DNA of 64,000 nucleotides from Ancylostoma caninum (taxonomy: Eukaryota > Nematoda > Chromadorea > Rhabditida > Ancylostomatidae). Below, piece after piece: positions 1-12,749 of the stretch. The position numbers and the translations under genes are program-made. The notes under the pieces are model-generated. The model was not told the DNA's origin. It ran no database searches and saw only the letters and a program-made list of their open reading frames with translations. The first letter of the stretch is position 1. Each line of letters begins with the position of its first letter. The DNA is taken from assembly GCA_037903475.1 (NCBI GenBank), contig JBAJFG010000411.1:62001-126000 (forward strand). Reading direction: 5' to 3'.

Positions 1-218
1 TACCTATTTTCTGTACCTTCTCTCGAACGGTCAAATCGTAAAACATTCAAAGTGTGATGAATGAATGAATGAATGAATGAATAAATAAATACATAAATGA
101 AGCTCAGGCGGCTTTTACATGATATCCCATGTGGAGGAGGCACATTTTTGGAGTTTGATTGGAGATCACCCGTGTACATTGAATCCCCGAGCGTATGCAG
201 AGTGCGATTTGTGAGAGA

Positions 219-691
219 TATAATACCCGCACTAAGTTTGTTAAAAATGAACATTCAGAACGCGGATTTGAGTTCTTTTCGTTCCAGGACGATAACTCAT
301 CGTAACAAAGCGATTCACAGACCAAACCAGAGGTCAGAAGCAACAGTGGAGTGGACTAGCGTATTCTATGGAACCAGCTCCAAATTTCGATTTTGAACAT
401 TGAAATTCCAGAGTCATTCATAGTGCTCGGATCATGCCGCGCATCAAAGTATGTCGCGCTTTATGCGCGGCAAGGCCGCGGCAGAAATAAAAACTTGCGA
501 AGTTCTTTGTTGAAAATCGGAGTTTAGGGCTGAACTCATGAAATATGGTACCCCACTTCATTGCCGTTTTTGACCCCTGGTTTGGTCTGTGCATCGCTTT
601 GTTACGATGAGCTATAACCCTAGAACGAAAATAACGCAAATCCGAGTTCTAGATGTTCATTTTTGACAAGCTTAGTGCGGGTACTGTATTA
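219..691. repeat. foldback repeat
   Basis: 219-395 and 512-691 are imperfect inverted copies, for example ACCCGCACTAAG...AAAAATGAACAT at the left against ATGTTCATTTTTGACAAGC at the right, and CATCGTAACAAAGCGAT against its complement. The spacer holds GCGCGGCATGATC-like GC-rich sequence. Open frames on both strands here are by-products of the repeat. Confidence 0.75.
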
Positions 692-967
692 TGGTTTTCG
701 TAAAACTGCATGCACAATTGGCTTCGTTTTCGTGCCATCGTGATGAGATTTGATTGCGTTCAAGAGCAGAGAACCGTGATATCATAATAATAAGTAAATA
801 TACGCGGTTTGCGAATGCGAAAATTAATATGCGCAAGTTTTGCGGTACTTTCGTACCGCTTTCTGGGCATTTAGTACGATGATGCGATTACTCAAAAACA
901 CCGCACGTTTCGACCATTTTCTTCAAATATGTGCAGCGGCAACGAAGGCTGCAATCTTTCTTCAATC

Positions 968-982
968 GGGGGGGGGGGGGGG
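968..982 (+). repeat. poly-G run
   Basis: 15 consecutive G in gene-free DNA. The length is likely to be unreliable in assembly. Confidence 0.9.
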
Positions 983-3900
983 TCAAGCTTTAACACTCTG
1001 GCCAGCACTCAGATGTAACACCTGCAATAAATCGCACTCTGTATGACAGTGAGCGCTCCTTTTTGGGGCGATGTTTACTAATTCTTTTCACCAGTGGACA
1101 TCGGAAGTGGACGTATACGTAATCTAATACGTAATATACGTATAAATATACATAATATACCTAATACGTAACTCAACGAAATATACGTAATAACAGAATA
1201 TATTCAAAATTTGAGAAGGTGCCAAAATTACTGCACTTAGGCACTCGAAGTCAGGATGAAATTCCAGCATTACATTCTATCTTGTTCCGTGTGAAATTTC
1301 TGAAGAAAATCATGAACAAAAAAAAACGTGAACAACCACAAATGAGGGTTTCATTTTGTGAACACAGGAAGCCCTGTCATGATTGTCAAAGATACGACTC
1401 CCAGTAATTTTGATCTGCCCAGGGTATAACTGCAACACAGCTCATACATATATGGAACCTTTTTCAGCAATTTGGTTGTAGGCAAAGACTTTAACTTGAC
1501 ACCCTCGACACCTTCTAAGCAAACTTTTATGCGGCAGAATAGTTGCAAACACAGAATTATTTAGTTTAACGCTATCAGTTTTCCTTAGAAGCGCAGTGAC
1601 TATGAATAAACAAATAGGCATACTAAGGGTTGTCTAATCTGCATCACAACTTTCACATGTTATACGACATACGACATATATGACATGACGTTATATAACA
1701 ACAATGTTATATGTTTTGCAGAGGTTTGATGTGATGACCACAAATCATGGTTCTGAGCTTAACTTCCGGGAACTGTTTTCATCTATACAAATTCAATCAG
1801 GTTCGCATGCTGAGAGTAGGTTCCCTTACTGAGTCTTGAGATACGTATATCAAACGAGAAGAAGATCACTTCCGTAGTTTCATTAATCCACCCTTTAGTT
1901 TCCACTAAAATCCAAACATCAAACATATTTCTCCTTTGCCTGAATTTTTTTCTATATTTCTCACTTCATCTAGCCCTCCAATTTTGTACTGCTCGAGAAT
2001 GAAGTGCTTCGAGGGAAGAGGCTTCATGTGCGTGTGCTGAGCTGAACTTTCCTGCATGCTGTGATGCTGAAAGGAGCAGAAAATGGAATTTTGCTGTAGA
2101 AACTGTAAGTCTAAAAGTGTAAGGCGAAGAGCAGAAGAGCATGTTTCAGAGGTTTTTCCCGGATCTCAGGGGATATCTCCTTTTTGAAACTAAAGCCTTT
2201 ATGCTGGAGATGCCTGTTTTTTTCTCTAATTTTCCTCTTCTATTCCTCATTTGTAAGGACCTCATGAGGAACGTTATTTGATCCTACATCTCTGACATTA
2301 CTACCCTCTACAACAAAATTTTTAAGAGCGAAATATAACGTAACTGCTTAGTAGGCAAAGTTCAAGAGGAACGTGATTACACGTTTCCGCACTGGTCCGG
2401 TTTCGTAGCTTGAACCAGACCGGAAGTGGAGTCTTTTTGGCGCCCCTGGTGTTGAACATAAGAGTGTATGTAATCAAGTGGGTCTATTTCCAAACAAGTA
2501 TTTGTTGCTTGTATTTTATTTCTGACCCTCAACCTGTATTTATTTCTGACCTTCAACATATGACCATAAAGAAGCTTCAAACATAACCCCAGCGTGATCT
2601 GGTTACAGCATAGCAGGTAACGCGAGCAGGGTCTCGGTATAGAGTTTCTTTTCATTCTCGTAAGAGAAGAACGGCATGCTGTATAACCAAGGAATTCATT
2701 TAATCTTTGTGGTTCTTGGTACACTTTTGCAATGCAAAAGTCAGTAAATAAATAAATAATGCTACTTCACTTCTATGTACGAAATTGCTTACAAATTGCG
2801 CAACAGTTTTATATTTCTTGTGAGAGCGATTAAAACTCAGCTGCACACCATTGCTGCCGTTACCATGGTTTGGGGTTGTTGTCTACTACACCTCTCTATT
2901 ATTTTCGTCACCTAGCAAGTATATTCCTCGCTTTCTGTCTGGCTTTACTCTTCAGCGTTATATAAACAGCGCATTTTATCGCGCACATGCGCTGTTTACT
3001 ACTTCATGTCTAGTAGAGCTTCTATTTCATTTACTGATTTACATTTACACTATAAGGATTATAGTTTAACCTTTCATAGAAGACATATGACGCTATCAAA
3101 TAAATGTTCCTGTACTTGAAAGAAATCCAGCTCTGATGGGTTTTTCTCACAATTTTTGGCGTTGATTTTTTCCGATCCTAGTTTTTCCTCATTCTGATGT
3201 CGGAAATTAATCAGTGCTGCTTTGCCGCCCACGTTGCAAGGAAGAACAGGAACAGTTAGCTTTTTCCCGCCCCTTCACTATCAAATGACAGTATTTTCCT
3301 TTTCCATAAACTTTTTTTCTATTTCCATCTCTTCTTCTAGTGCCAAGATACGAACCCTTCCGATCGGCGCTGAGCTGGGACTCGAGCAGTTCGGATCTCG
3401 GCACTACTCGAGCATAAGATCCATAGCAGGGCTGAGCGGATTATCCGTATCCGGTTGTCCGTTTTGCCGTTATCCGCACCGTTATCGGGGCTTTTGGCGC
3501 CGGGTAGCGATGCGGACAAGACCGAAAATAGTGGCTTCATTTTGCACCTTCAAATAGGGGAGAGCTTCCATTTGAAGACGTATCTACTAACTATATATCT
3601 TGTATCCGCTCATCCCTGATCCATGGAGATCATGGATTCGTGTAATTTTCCGGCATTCACGCAATGAGCTACGAGGAAACGGCGGATTGAGCGCTAACTC
3701 AAAATTTCTGGTAGCGATCCGCCCAATGTACAAATTTTTCTGTATTTTCCCCTATGCCTAAAGTTGTAGACCTATACAGCGGGATTTTGGTCGTAAAGCT
3801 GTTTTTGGCATTTTTACTGAGAACTTTTGGTTGCCAGCGTCATATACATGTAGTATGTATATGTAGTAAGAGTAGTGTAGGACGGATAATAAATGGTTAG

Positions 3901-4824
3901 CATGAAAAAATAGCAAACGTTAAGTATGTTGAATTTTCATGGAACATTAGGAAGTTTGAATGTTTACCTGCCTAAATATGAAGATTCTTCTACAGCGCCA
4001 GTGCTGTGCACAATGCATTCGTCTGCAAAATCACACATTTCGATTTCGATCAAAAAGAAATTTCGAATGTTTCAACATCGGTGTTCAATACAATGCTGTA
4101 CGAAAGAAAAGAAGAGCTTCATGGCTTTCTCATCCTCGAATATCTAGACATGTGGATTGTTTCTAAAATGTAAATTAAAGTAACAAAATTATTCGATTTT
4201 TATTCGGTTCCAAGTACAGTTCATCCGCAGTGAACCTAACATACAAGTACCAAAAATAAAAATCACAGAAGAAAAAAAAACAGCTCACCTTCCGGTTCGA
4301 AGATGAAGAAAAAGCCTAGGTTGTCCCCCAGAACTCATCAGTGAGGAAGAGGACTCCTAGGATAGACCTACCGAACACAAAACCAAAAATAAAATTAGAG
4401 AAAAAACCGCAAGTGCGTAGAATCCACCGACTTCCATGCAGAAATACCATTATCGAATACGTAGCAAGATATTAGAGAATAATAAAAATGTGTAATTAAA
4501 CTCCTTTAATCTCCTTGGCCATGTACGTAGTTTGAAAGTTTCTGGAAACCGATGTTCTACTAGAGATAAGAACACTATCGACGCTCTGAGTAACTTCGTT
4601 GAACGAAGCCTCGAAGAAAAGTCCGCATGGGTGTCCATCTATTTAACTCAGCGATGGAGTTTCAACCTCTGTTGTCTCAGAATAGCAAAGGTTTTTGGAT
4701 CTTAACAGTAAGTTTCTGTTGGTAACATCTTTGATATGTCCTGATTTGATTATCAATGCCTACTGTGAGAGGAGTTAGCAGCACTTGAGCGTCGTCCAAC
4801 AAAAAGGCAAGAGAATCTGTTGGA

Positions 4825-5185
4825 GATACATTTGACGAGTTTTGCTTGCCGATACAAATGGCAAGGTTTGCGTGGCGATACATTTTATGGGTGTTTTGAT
4901 GAGACGTTCATTTCATTCTTAGATGGAAGCTTAAACATCTTGGTGTCGACCCGGATGGCTTGGCAGGTAAGGCAGCGGACTCCGAAGACTGGTATCATGG
5001 TACGACTCCTGATGATACCAGGATTTTTGCGCGGTTGATAACCCTTTTGTTTGACGATACAATTGGCAAGGTTTGTTTGGCGATACAAATGACAAGCTTT
5101 GCGTGACGATACATTTGACGAGTTTTGCTTGGCAATACATTTTACGGGACTTCTTGTCTGGCAATACATTTGACGGGCTTCGTTT
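4825..5185. repeat. 26-bp minisatellite cluster
   Basis: Repeats of the type GGCGATACAAATGACAAGCT / TTGCGTGAC occur at 4825-4890 and again as about five tandem units at 5050-5185, with period 26-29 bp. The intervening 4891-5049 is unrelated. Open frames here are repeat artefacts. Confidence 0.75.
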
Positions 5186-5879
5186 GCTTAGCTAGTTGGC
5201 AAGGTTGCCAAACAAACTACGCCAAATGCATCGCCAATGAACATTAGAGTGAGAAGTGTAAATTTCTTTGAATGCTCCCTTTGAGAGCCAACAGCCAGGA
5301 ACATCTCTTCCACAAGATCCAAGAATCATACTGAACATCGCGGCGCCCTGCAGTTCCTTCAGAGTCAGTAACTTTAGTGCACTGCTATGAAACCGAGTCC
5401 ACGAATCCAGACATATCAGCATAACAGCTAACTAGCTCAAAGAGCATCTCAATTCCCTGGTGAATGGCCGAAGCTCGAAAAGTGAGAAGCGCTGGCTGAG
5501 ATTTCTGAGGCTGAGACAACGAGTCCTCATCAGTTTCCAGCGGCCTGAGACGATGTCCTGGACTTCAGAGGTTCTGCTGCATTAATTTTCCTTACAAAGT
5601 AACTGAGCCCTGGGTGGTTACCTCTGGAATTGACTTCGCTGTTGCTGGCAGAAAAATTGCGCGGGAACTGCAGGTGCGCGCTCTGCGTTCATAAATTCAT
5701 AGATCAAACAATGAATGGGAGGGGAGTTCGAACGTTCGACTCAGTTAAAGACTAGCCGTTGCAGTTCACGGCAATATCACAGGACTATTGTACTGTACTG
5801 CATCGTCGCAATAAATACTGTAAAATTACAGTAATTGCTGTATCTTGAGTGGATGGTCTCGTTGGCTGGGCAGTTTTGT

Positions 5880-6362
5880 CCCGCCCACCTCCTCAACCTT
5901 GTTCAGGGAAGCAAACCCCCAAACCTGCAGGTCCTTCCAACAGGTCCTCCCGCAGTCCTGTCCTACCGTACACACCGGTCAGCTCGCGCGCGCCAGCAGC
6001 TGCAACAGCCGGCCGCCCGTCCGTCATCAATCCTTATCGTGTGCGAGGGGCGGGGCCCGCGGGCCGGCCGGCCCCGCCCCCCACGAGGGCCTCCGGTTCA
6101 GTCGTCTCGCCCGCTGCCAGCCGGGTGGTGCGTACTCTCCCCTCCGGCCGCGCTTCCAGGCCAGGGGGTCGGAGCTGGCACACCCTCCGACCCCCCGTCC
6201 GTCGTTCGGGATGCGCGCATCGCTGCGAACTCCAATCCGCCCGCTACTTTCCTTTCTTGCGGTGTGCGATGATCGATTTCACTTGCTGTGACTCGCGCCG
6301 CTGCGTGTGTGTGTAAGGATTGTTTTCGCTGCGTCCCTCCTCACTCACATTGACGTTTGCAG
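5880..6362 (+). promoter_or_regulatory. GC-rich upstream region and leader of the acetyl-CoA synthetase gene
   Basis: About 5880-6260 is strikingly GC-rich (runs such as GGCCCGCGGGCCGGCCGGCC) in an otherwise AT-leaning window and lies directly upstream of the gene. A TTTGCAG acceptor ends at 6362, leaving a leader of about 35 nt before the ATG at 6398. It could be a cis splice of a 5' UTR exon or a spliced-leader trans-splice site. Promoter function is inferred from position and base composition only. Confidence 0.5.
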
Positions 6363-6397
6363 GCGTTGCTAAACATAGAGCAGTTGCTGCCGAAGCC

Positions 6398-9300
6398 ATG
6401 TCCGACGTCGGTGTGAAGTTCGATCTTCGCTCTTCCCCTGCTCCTGAGGAGGAGGTTAGTTCGCTCCTTTTTGAATTACGGTGATTTTTTTTGTGTATTT
6501 TGGTTTGTTTTTGCAGTGGTTTTTCGCGTATTTTGGTTTGTTTTTGATGCGTTACACATATTCTAATAAGTTTGCGAAGTCAAACCATAGCTCTTATTAA
6601 GAGCAACAATAGTTGCCTATTTTTGCATAAGTTTGTACTTATTGCGCTGGACGATAAGCATTCTAATTGCACATTGTTGTCTCGGTAAATGCCGTACGTA
6701 TCCAAACATTGTTTCCTTCTCTAACTTTGTTCCCTTTGAAACACATTGTAGATGGAGTGCCGATCTTAAAGGTTCTGCATGCTGAACGTGGTTCAAATTT
6801 GAAGGTTATGATAGTAAACAATGCAAACGGATTATTGTGGTTTTGGCCAACGAGAAGGGCAATATTTCGCGTTGGGCAAAGAATAGGCTCTGTAACCACA
6901 CCAAATATATGAAATAACCATCATTTTTGAAATCGAGTGTATAAAAATTCGTTAGTTGTTAGAGATTACTCTGATGCATTCTAAACAGGTATTCCTCCCA
7001 CCCGCCCCTCTTCTCGCTGGAGCCCATGTTCCTGGTCTGCAGTCCTACCGTGAGAAGTACAGCTCCTCCATCAACAACTCGGACGCCTTCTGGAAAAGCG
7101 TCGCTGAGGAGCTCCACTTCGCCGAAGGCACCTCCAAGGTAGTTGGTTCTCTATAGGTAGTTTTTTCTTTGCTAAGTTTTTTCTTCTTTCTAATGTGAAT
7201 ATATGTGGTTTGAAACGCGACAATACACATCCTTCTTAGTTTATTCGTCTCATTTTAGGGCCTGGAGTGGAACTTTGATGCGAAGAAGGGCGACATCTTC
7301 TGTCGTTTCATGGATGGAGCCAAGACGAACATCTCCTACAATTGCCTAGAGCGAAACATAAAGCGCGGTTATGGCAATAAGGTGAGGGTTAATCATCCAA
7401 TTTTTTCTTACACTTTGTGTTTTTATTTTCACTCGGACACTTATATTGCTGCAATGCAGTCATTGGCGCTGGAGATACTGATTCTTTTGTGGCTCGGCAT
7501 CCTGGGATTGTGCTTACACCAGCACTGTCGTGAAGAATAGCACTTAGTTGAATACGATTTCAACTGGGGCTCGCCCATTCCCATTGCTGTTGGATATACA
7601 GGAAGCTCCAAATGTGCAGTCAAGAGGGGCGTGGTCACAACGCGGCTCTAGGAAGAGACACAGGCGCTCTGCATGCTGCCACTGGTTGTCTGCAGAGTCA
7701 GAGAAGCTAGAGGCATAGAGAGCGCCTGTATCTGATCAAGGAGCCGCGCCGTGGCCACGCCCCTCTTAACTGCGGACATTTGGAGCTTCCTGTATGTAAA
7801 CGTATAAATTAAAAATACAAAATAAAATAAAAATATAAATATAAAACATCGTCCTTACGCGAGTATCTTGACCAACTATCGCTCGAAATCAGTTTCCTAA
7901 TCTCAACCAGTTTGCTTTCATCAGCGGTTGCTTCATTGCTTTTCCTTCTTTCCTCATTTACTGCGAGGAAATGATGACATTCGGCGCAACGGGGTTCTTG
8001 GTTTAGAATAATTGTTTGGAACTAATAAAAGACATAGTGGGTCTTCCAGCTAACAACGAGTAAACGATCAGCTTTTCAGATTGCCTACATCTGGGAAGGA
8101 AATGAGCCCTCCGATAGCTTTAAAATCACCTACAACGAACTTCATGCCCAGGTTTGTCTTCATTGCAGCGTGTTTGCATACTTTATAGGAAGCATTCTGG
8201 ATTATCATTGAGCTTATTAGGTTGTCAACTTCTCCGCCGTTTTACGCGGCCACGGGGTCCGGAAAGGCGATGTGGTTGCCCTGTACCTGCCGATGATCAC
8301 CGAGTTAGCCGTAGCGATGCTTGCCTGTGCTCGAATAGGCAAGTTTAGTCTCCCATCTCAGTATGGCGTCCCTCTCATGGATCTCAATTTTCAGGAGCCA
8401 TGCATTCAGTGGTTTTTGCCGGCTTCTCCGCCTCGGCCCTAGGGGCGCGAATAATTGATGCCAAGTGCGCTTTGAAGCCGTTTTTATAGTTATTTCCTCC
8501 GAAACCAATATTCACTGCTGGTTCTTGCAGCTGTCGTGTCCTCGTTACTGCCGATGGGTTCTTCCGCGGTACCAAGCACATCAATCTGAAAGGAATTGCT
8601 AACGAAGCTGTGAGGATAGCTTCGGACGGTGGTGTGAACATGAAGTCTGTCATCGTCGTTTCTCACCAAAAGCGAGTAACTGTTCCTAAAGGGTGTGACA
8701 CCCCCAAGGTATCAACCTCAGCTATATAGCGACAAGTCAGGTGTCTACACTGTTCTCTGATTCAGGACATAACGATGGGTCCTAATGATTTCAACTACGC
8801 TGTAGAAATGGCAAAGTATAAAGGAGTCGATTCGCCTGTGGAGTGGATGGATGCCGAAAGTCCTCTCTTTCTGTTGTACACGTCGTAAGTTTTCTTTTTT
8901 AAGATCCTTATTGCTTCTTGCTCTTCTGAAACTGTCGACAATTCGTCGGCGACGTTTCCATTTTGATTCGGTAACTGATAACTACGAACCGTTATCAGCT
9001 ACCGAAGTGGAAGCGACAGAACTTCCGTTGAACAGAAGGCATACAGGTAGCTGCCTTCTGTTCAACGGAAGTAGCTTCGGTAGCTGGTAGAGTCGCAGCT
9101 GCCTGCATTTCATACAGTAAACCATGTCTATTTTCTAAATGTAAGGGTGCTATTCCAAAACCAAATTGCGGGACGTGTGTACATATTTCCAGTACTCCTG
9201 AAGCAAGTGCTAGAAGTTTTTTTTTTTCAATGCTTTAACGTCACATCACTGCGCGTTACGAGGAACAAGTCGCTTCAGCGGTCTGCTTAGGGAATTGAAA

Positions 9301-11861
9301 GCGAATCCAACTGCTTTTGACGCAAAAGAAATTGGCGCCTACAGTTCTGCTCATACGCATGGCTGCTAGAAAGAAAAAGAATGCTGAACTGGAACTGGTA
9401 AAACTGGTTGTTAAATGGGTGTTCGAAACTTTGCGACCAACTGACCAATTCTAATATTTAATCGTTCGGTAAAAACTGTCCAGCACCAGCATGCGATTTT
9501 GGTAAGCCAATACTTTTATTCATAAAAGAAAATCCTCAGTGTATTCTGTTTGGATTATATTCGATTTCTCTCTTCTTAAGCTGCTAACGCTTTTCGGAAC
9601 CATATCGCTGCTTAAAATCTCTGCGATAGAGTGCGATTCTTTGTTGAGCCGGGAAAGTGGGTGCAGACTCCAGCTACTCGATGCCACACGCATTATCTTA
9701 TCTAAGAGTGGAATTCGTAGCGATCTTTGTTTGTTGTTTGTTTTCGTGACCTCAGGTTCACCAGACATTTTGCAGAGGATCAACAGGGAAACCAAAGGGA
9801 ATCCAACACTCTACTGCTGGTTATATGGTGTATGCATACTTCACCACTAAATGTACCTTTGACGCTCATCCGGACAAGGATGTTTACTGGTGCACTGCTG
9901 ATTGCGGTTGGATCACCGGACACACGTGAGTAGTCAATTGCGAACTTTTTTTTCGTTTTTTTTGAGACGGTGCTCCTTCTGCTGCTTTTTTTTAAATTTC
10001 CTACTTTCAGTTACCTATTGTATGGTCCATTGATGAATGGCCTAACAGGCGTTTGGTTCGAAGGTGTGCCAAATCATCCTGGTCCTGATAGGATGTGGGC
10101 GGTTACCGACAAGTACAAGGTTCGCGTTCGCTTCCTTTTACTCATTGTCTTTTGTGGGATATGCCCTTCTCCGCATCTTCAACTTTGTTTTTCGCCTATC
10201 TCTGGAAATCGTCGTTCAGGTGAACAAGCTTTATACTTCGCCTACGGCCATTCGTGCACTAATGGCGATGGGAGACGAGCATGTCAAGAAGTATGGTCTT
10301 ATTCGTTTGTTCCCCATGGTTACAACTCCTCTTTTGTTTTGTTAACTGGAATCATGTACAGTTTAAAATCTCTGATTTCAGACATTCTCGCGCTTCTTTG
10401 GAGATTCTGGGAACAGTTGGTGAGCCTATTAACCCTGCGGCTTGGAGATGGTTGTACAGAGTAGTAGGCGATGAGAGATGCGCGATTGTGGATACATTCT
10501 GGCAGACCGAAACGGTGACTCAACCATCCAGTAGAAGGAGCAAGATCATCGATGAGGTTTTCTTCTTTTAGGGTGGTCATATGATAACGCCGATGCCCGG
10601 TGCTACACCAATGAAGCCGGGATCAGCAACATACCCGTTCTTCGGGGTCAATCCAGTCATTCTTGACTCTGAAGGTCGTGTCATCGAAGGTCCTGGTGAA
10701 GGAAATCTTTGTTTCGATAGAGCATGGCCAGGCATGTTGCGCACCGTGTTCGGTGATCATGATAGGTATGCGTTCCGCCATATTCTTTTGCCATTGCATT
10801 AGTAAGAGTAAGAATCTGGACGATCATTTTGTTTTAGATTCGTAAAGACGTATTTTGCTCCATTCAACGGCTACTACTTCACCGGTGACGGGGCGCGTCG
10901 CGATGAAGATGGTTATCTGTGGATAACGGGTCGCGTTGATGACTTAATGAATGTCTCTGGTCACCTACTGTCCACTGCCGAAATTGAAAGTGCTTTGGTG
11001 GCACACGACAAGGTATCCTGCATTGTTTCGCTTTTTCCTCGAGAAAACGTGTTGAGACAAGGTGATGTCACTCTATGGTGGGCAATGAGAACTGGCACGT
11101 TTTCAAAAATCTGAAGTTTTGTTAGCGCTTAGTTATTTGACTCATTATCTCATCGGTTAATATCACTGCTGGCACCGAATATTGAAGCAAACGCTCAGAA
11201 ATAGTTGGTAGTTAAGTGTAGTTAGGATCGAGAAATATTGTAACATGTGCTGAAGCTATATTATTATGAGCGTGTCCTATAGGCTTTTTGATCTCAAAGC
11301 ATGCTTTCTCCTGATAGACGACGACTGGTCGAGGTGGTGATTTTTCGCGGCAAAAATTACTGATTCTATGGAATTTTTCTTTGGGATAAGTTATAATAGA
11401 TGATGCTTACTTTTCATGCGACATGCATGTAGTGTTTTCAAAAATCTGAAGTCATCCAGGTCATAATAGGATTGTTAGTGTACTCCAATGTTGCGTTTTA
11501 CAGTCCACAGTTCTTCATGTACGGTTTTAAATTTCAGGTTGCTGAAGCTGCAGTTGTCGCTGCGCCCCACGACATCAAGGGGTCGTTCCCGTACGCTTTC
11601 GTGACACTGAACAATGGAGAAAAGATGAGCCCGTCGCTGGTCGTCGAGCTGAAGAACATGGTGCGCAAGAGAATCGGCGCGATCGCGGTGCCCGAAGTGA
11701 TTCAGCCAGCTCCTGGCCTGCCGAAGACCCGCTCCGGGAAGGTGACTCGCCGCATCCTACGCAAGATCGCCGAGGGATGCGAGTCCGGAATGGGCGACAC
11801 CACAACACTGGTGGATGAAGAAGTAATCAAGCATCTCATTGCTGGACGCGTCAATGGCTGA
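6398..11861 (+). CDS. acs-19: acetyl-CoA synthetase (acetate--CoA ligase), 15 exons, complete
   Basis: Makes acetyl-CoA from acetate, ATP and CoA through an acetyl-AMP intermediate. No targeting peptide is visible (N-terminus [13 protein letters not shown]), so a cytosolic/nuclear ACSS2-type role is inferred. Exons: 6398-6454, 6989-7138, 7259-7381, 8080-8151, 8221-8338, 8395-8479, 8531-8708, 8766-8884, 9776-9925, 10011-10119, 10220-10290, 10382-10514, 10572-10765, 10838-11012, 11538-11861. All phases agree and give 685 aa, the usual family length. Motifs seen: AMP-binding loop [11 protein letters not shown] near residues 299-309, [10 protein letters not shown] near 448-457, [20 protein letters not shown], and [15 protein letters not shown] with the catalytic, acetylation-regulated lysine at 646. 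The intron after exon 5 has a GC donor. Introns 3 and 8 carry a MITE and a hairpin. The symbol follows the C. elegans orthologue and rests on recognition of the family, not on a search. Confidence 0.97.
7596..7795. mobile_element. 200-bp MITE in acetyl-CoA synthetase intron 3
   Basis: Perfect 20-bp terminal inverted repeats ATACAGGAAGCTCCAAATGT (7596-7615 and 7776-7795). The arms continue imperfectly (AAGAGGGGCGTGG...CCACGCCCCTCTT), so the whole unit folds on itself. TA at the ends suggests a Tc1/mariner-type target. Related to 46019-46183. Confidence 0.8.
8996..9086. repeat. hairpin in acetyl-CoA synthetase intron 8
   Basis: ACTTCCGTTGAACAGAAGGC (9021-9040) pairs perfectly with its complement at 9053-9072, and CAGCTACCGAAG (8996-9007) pairs with CTTCGGTAGCTG at the other end. 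The loop is about 10 nt. Confidence 0.85.
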
Positions 11862-12220
11862 GCATCTCTGTGGAGTGCAATACCCTATAGTCACGCCCAT
11901 ACTCATATACTCTATAAGACCGAGCTTTTATCTCATTAGATAATCTGCAACATTCCGCTATTAACTTCAAAGCAAAACTGCATGAATTAACTTATACTTG
12001 TAATAGCTTTTGAGTGTTTTACTGTCTGTAAATATATAACTTAAGTTACAAAGTAATTAGCTGTGATTGTACTCGTGTGACCAGGTCGAATTGTTTTCTG
12101 TACTACTGTAGTGTTAACCCTATTTGTTATCCTCGATGAACCAAAACATTTAGGTCGACACTTACGTTGTTTAGGTTTATGTTTCCTCTCATGTTCAGAC
12201 TCTCGTATTCAGATGATCTG

Positions 12221-12226
12221 AATAAA
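12221..12226 (+). terminator. candidate polyadenylation signal of the acetyl-CoA synthetase gene
   Basis: An AATAAA lies 360 nt after the stop codon at 11861. I saw no closer canonical signal on the plus strand. It would give a 3' UTR of about 0.4 kb. Confidence 0.4.
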
Positions 12227-12554
12227 AACGTGAATATACTGTGTTCTAGATGTTTTCTGTGTATGCTCATCAGGCGCACTCATCGGCTGTATTGCGAACA
12301 TTCAAAGGTCAGCAAACCGATTAGTCGTCTACCCATTGGGATTCATTCTTGCTTCGTCACGCAAAGTACTTTTTTTCTCCTAAGAAATGGTTTCAAGAAT
12401 TCTTTGTGATATCATCTGCCTTGAAATAGCCTTCGAAGCCGTCAGAGGAGTAGTTACATTGATGGAACGTCTCACTGGAAATATGCTGATTCAGTGTTTT
12501 CCGCATTTACACCAGTATTGCAACCAATGCAATCAGCATAATTCCAGTCATTAG

Positions 12555-12749
12555 GTGAGGCGATTACCCATTGAACAACTAGTTTCTGATGTCATACGCT
12601 TAGAATTCGAGACATTGTGGAGCGAAAAAGTAAAAGAGTTCGTGGTTCCGCTGTCGTCGTACTTGTCGAAGCTTACGAAGCAACTGCTTCAGCGCTTGAA
12701 GAGAGTGATAGATCGCGAGATGTCCGATGAATACGAGTATGTTAGATAG
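12555..12749 (+). CDS. short ORF of unknown status
   Basis: 64 codons with a charged, helix-like composition (LEFETLWSEKVKEFVVPLSS), between the acetyl-CoA synthetase 3' end and the RTE element. No splice sites, motif or family recognised; it may be chance or a relic exon. Confidence 0.15.
   Translation: MRRLPIEQLVSDVIRLEFETLWSEKVKEFVVPLSSYLSKLTKQLLQRLKRVIDREMSDEYEYVR

Larger units (their letters stand above)
1..5834. other. gene-poor interval
   Basis: No supported protein gene. Contents: ATGA/ATAA microsatellite (61-92), foldback repeat (219-691), a 15-G run (968-982), TACGTAATA-rich AT sequence (about 1115-1190) and the 26-bp minisatellite (4825-5185). The longest open frame (2377-2724, minus) has no recognisable features. 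Confidence 0.6.

Noticed and set aside
97..639. Similar short frames on opposite strands
   Set aside because: Products of the foldback repeat at 219-691.
4820..5169. Several overlapping frames with repeated motifs
   Set aside because: Translation of the 26-bp minisatellite.
5835..6316. Three overlapping 145-155 aa open frames
   Set aside because: They arise from GC-rich sequence with few stops, are Pro/Arg-rich in all frames, and sit in the acetyl-CoA synthetase upstream region.
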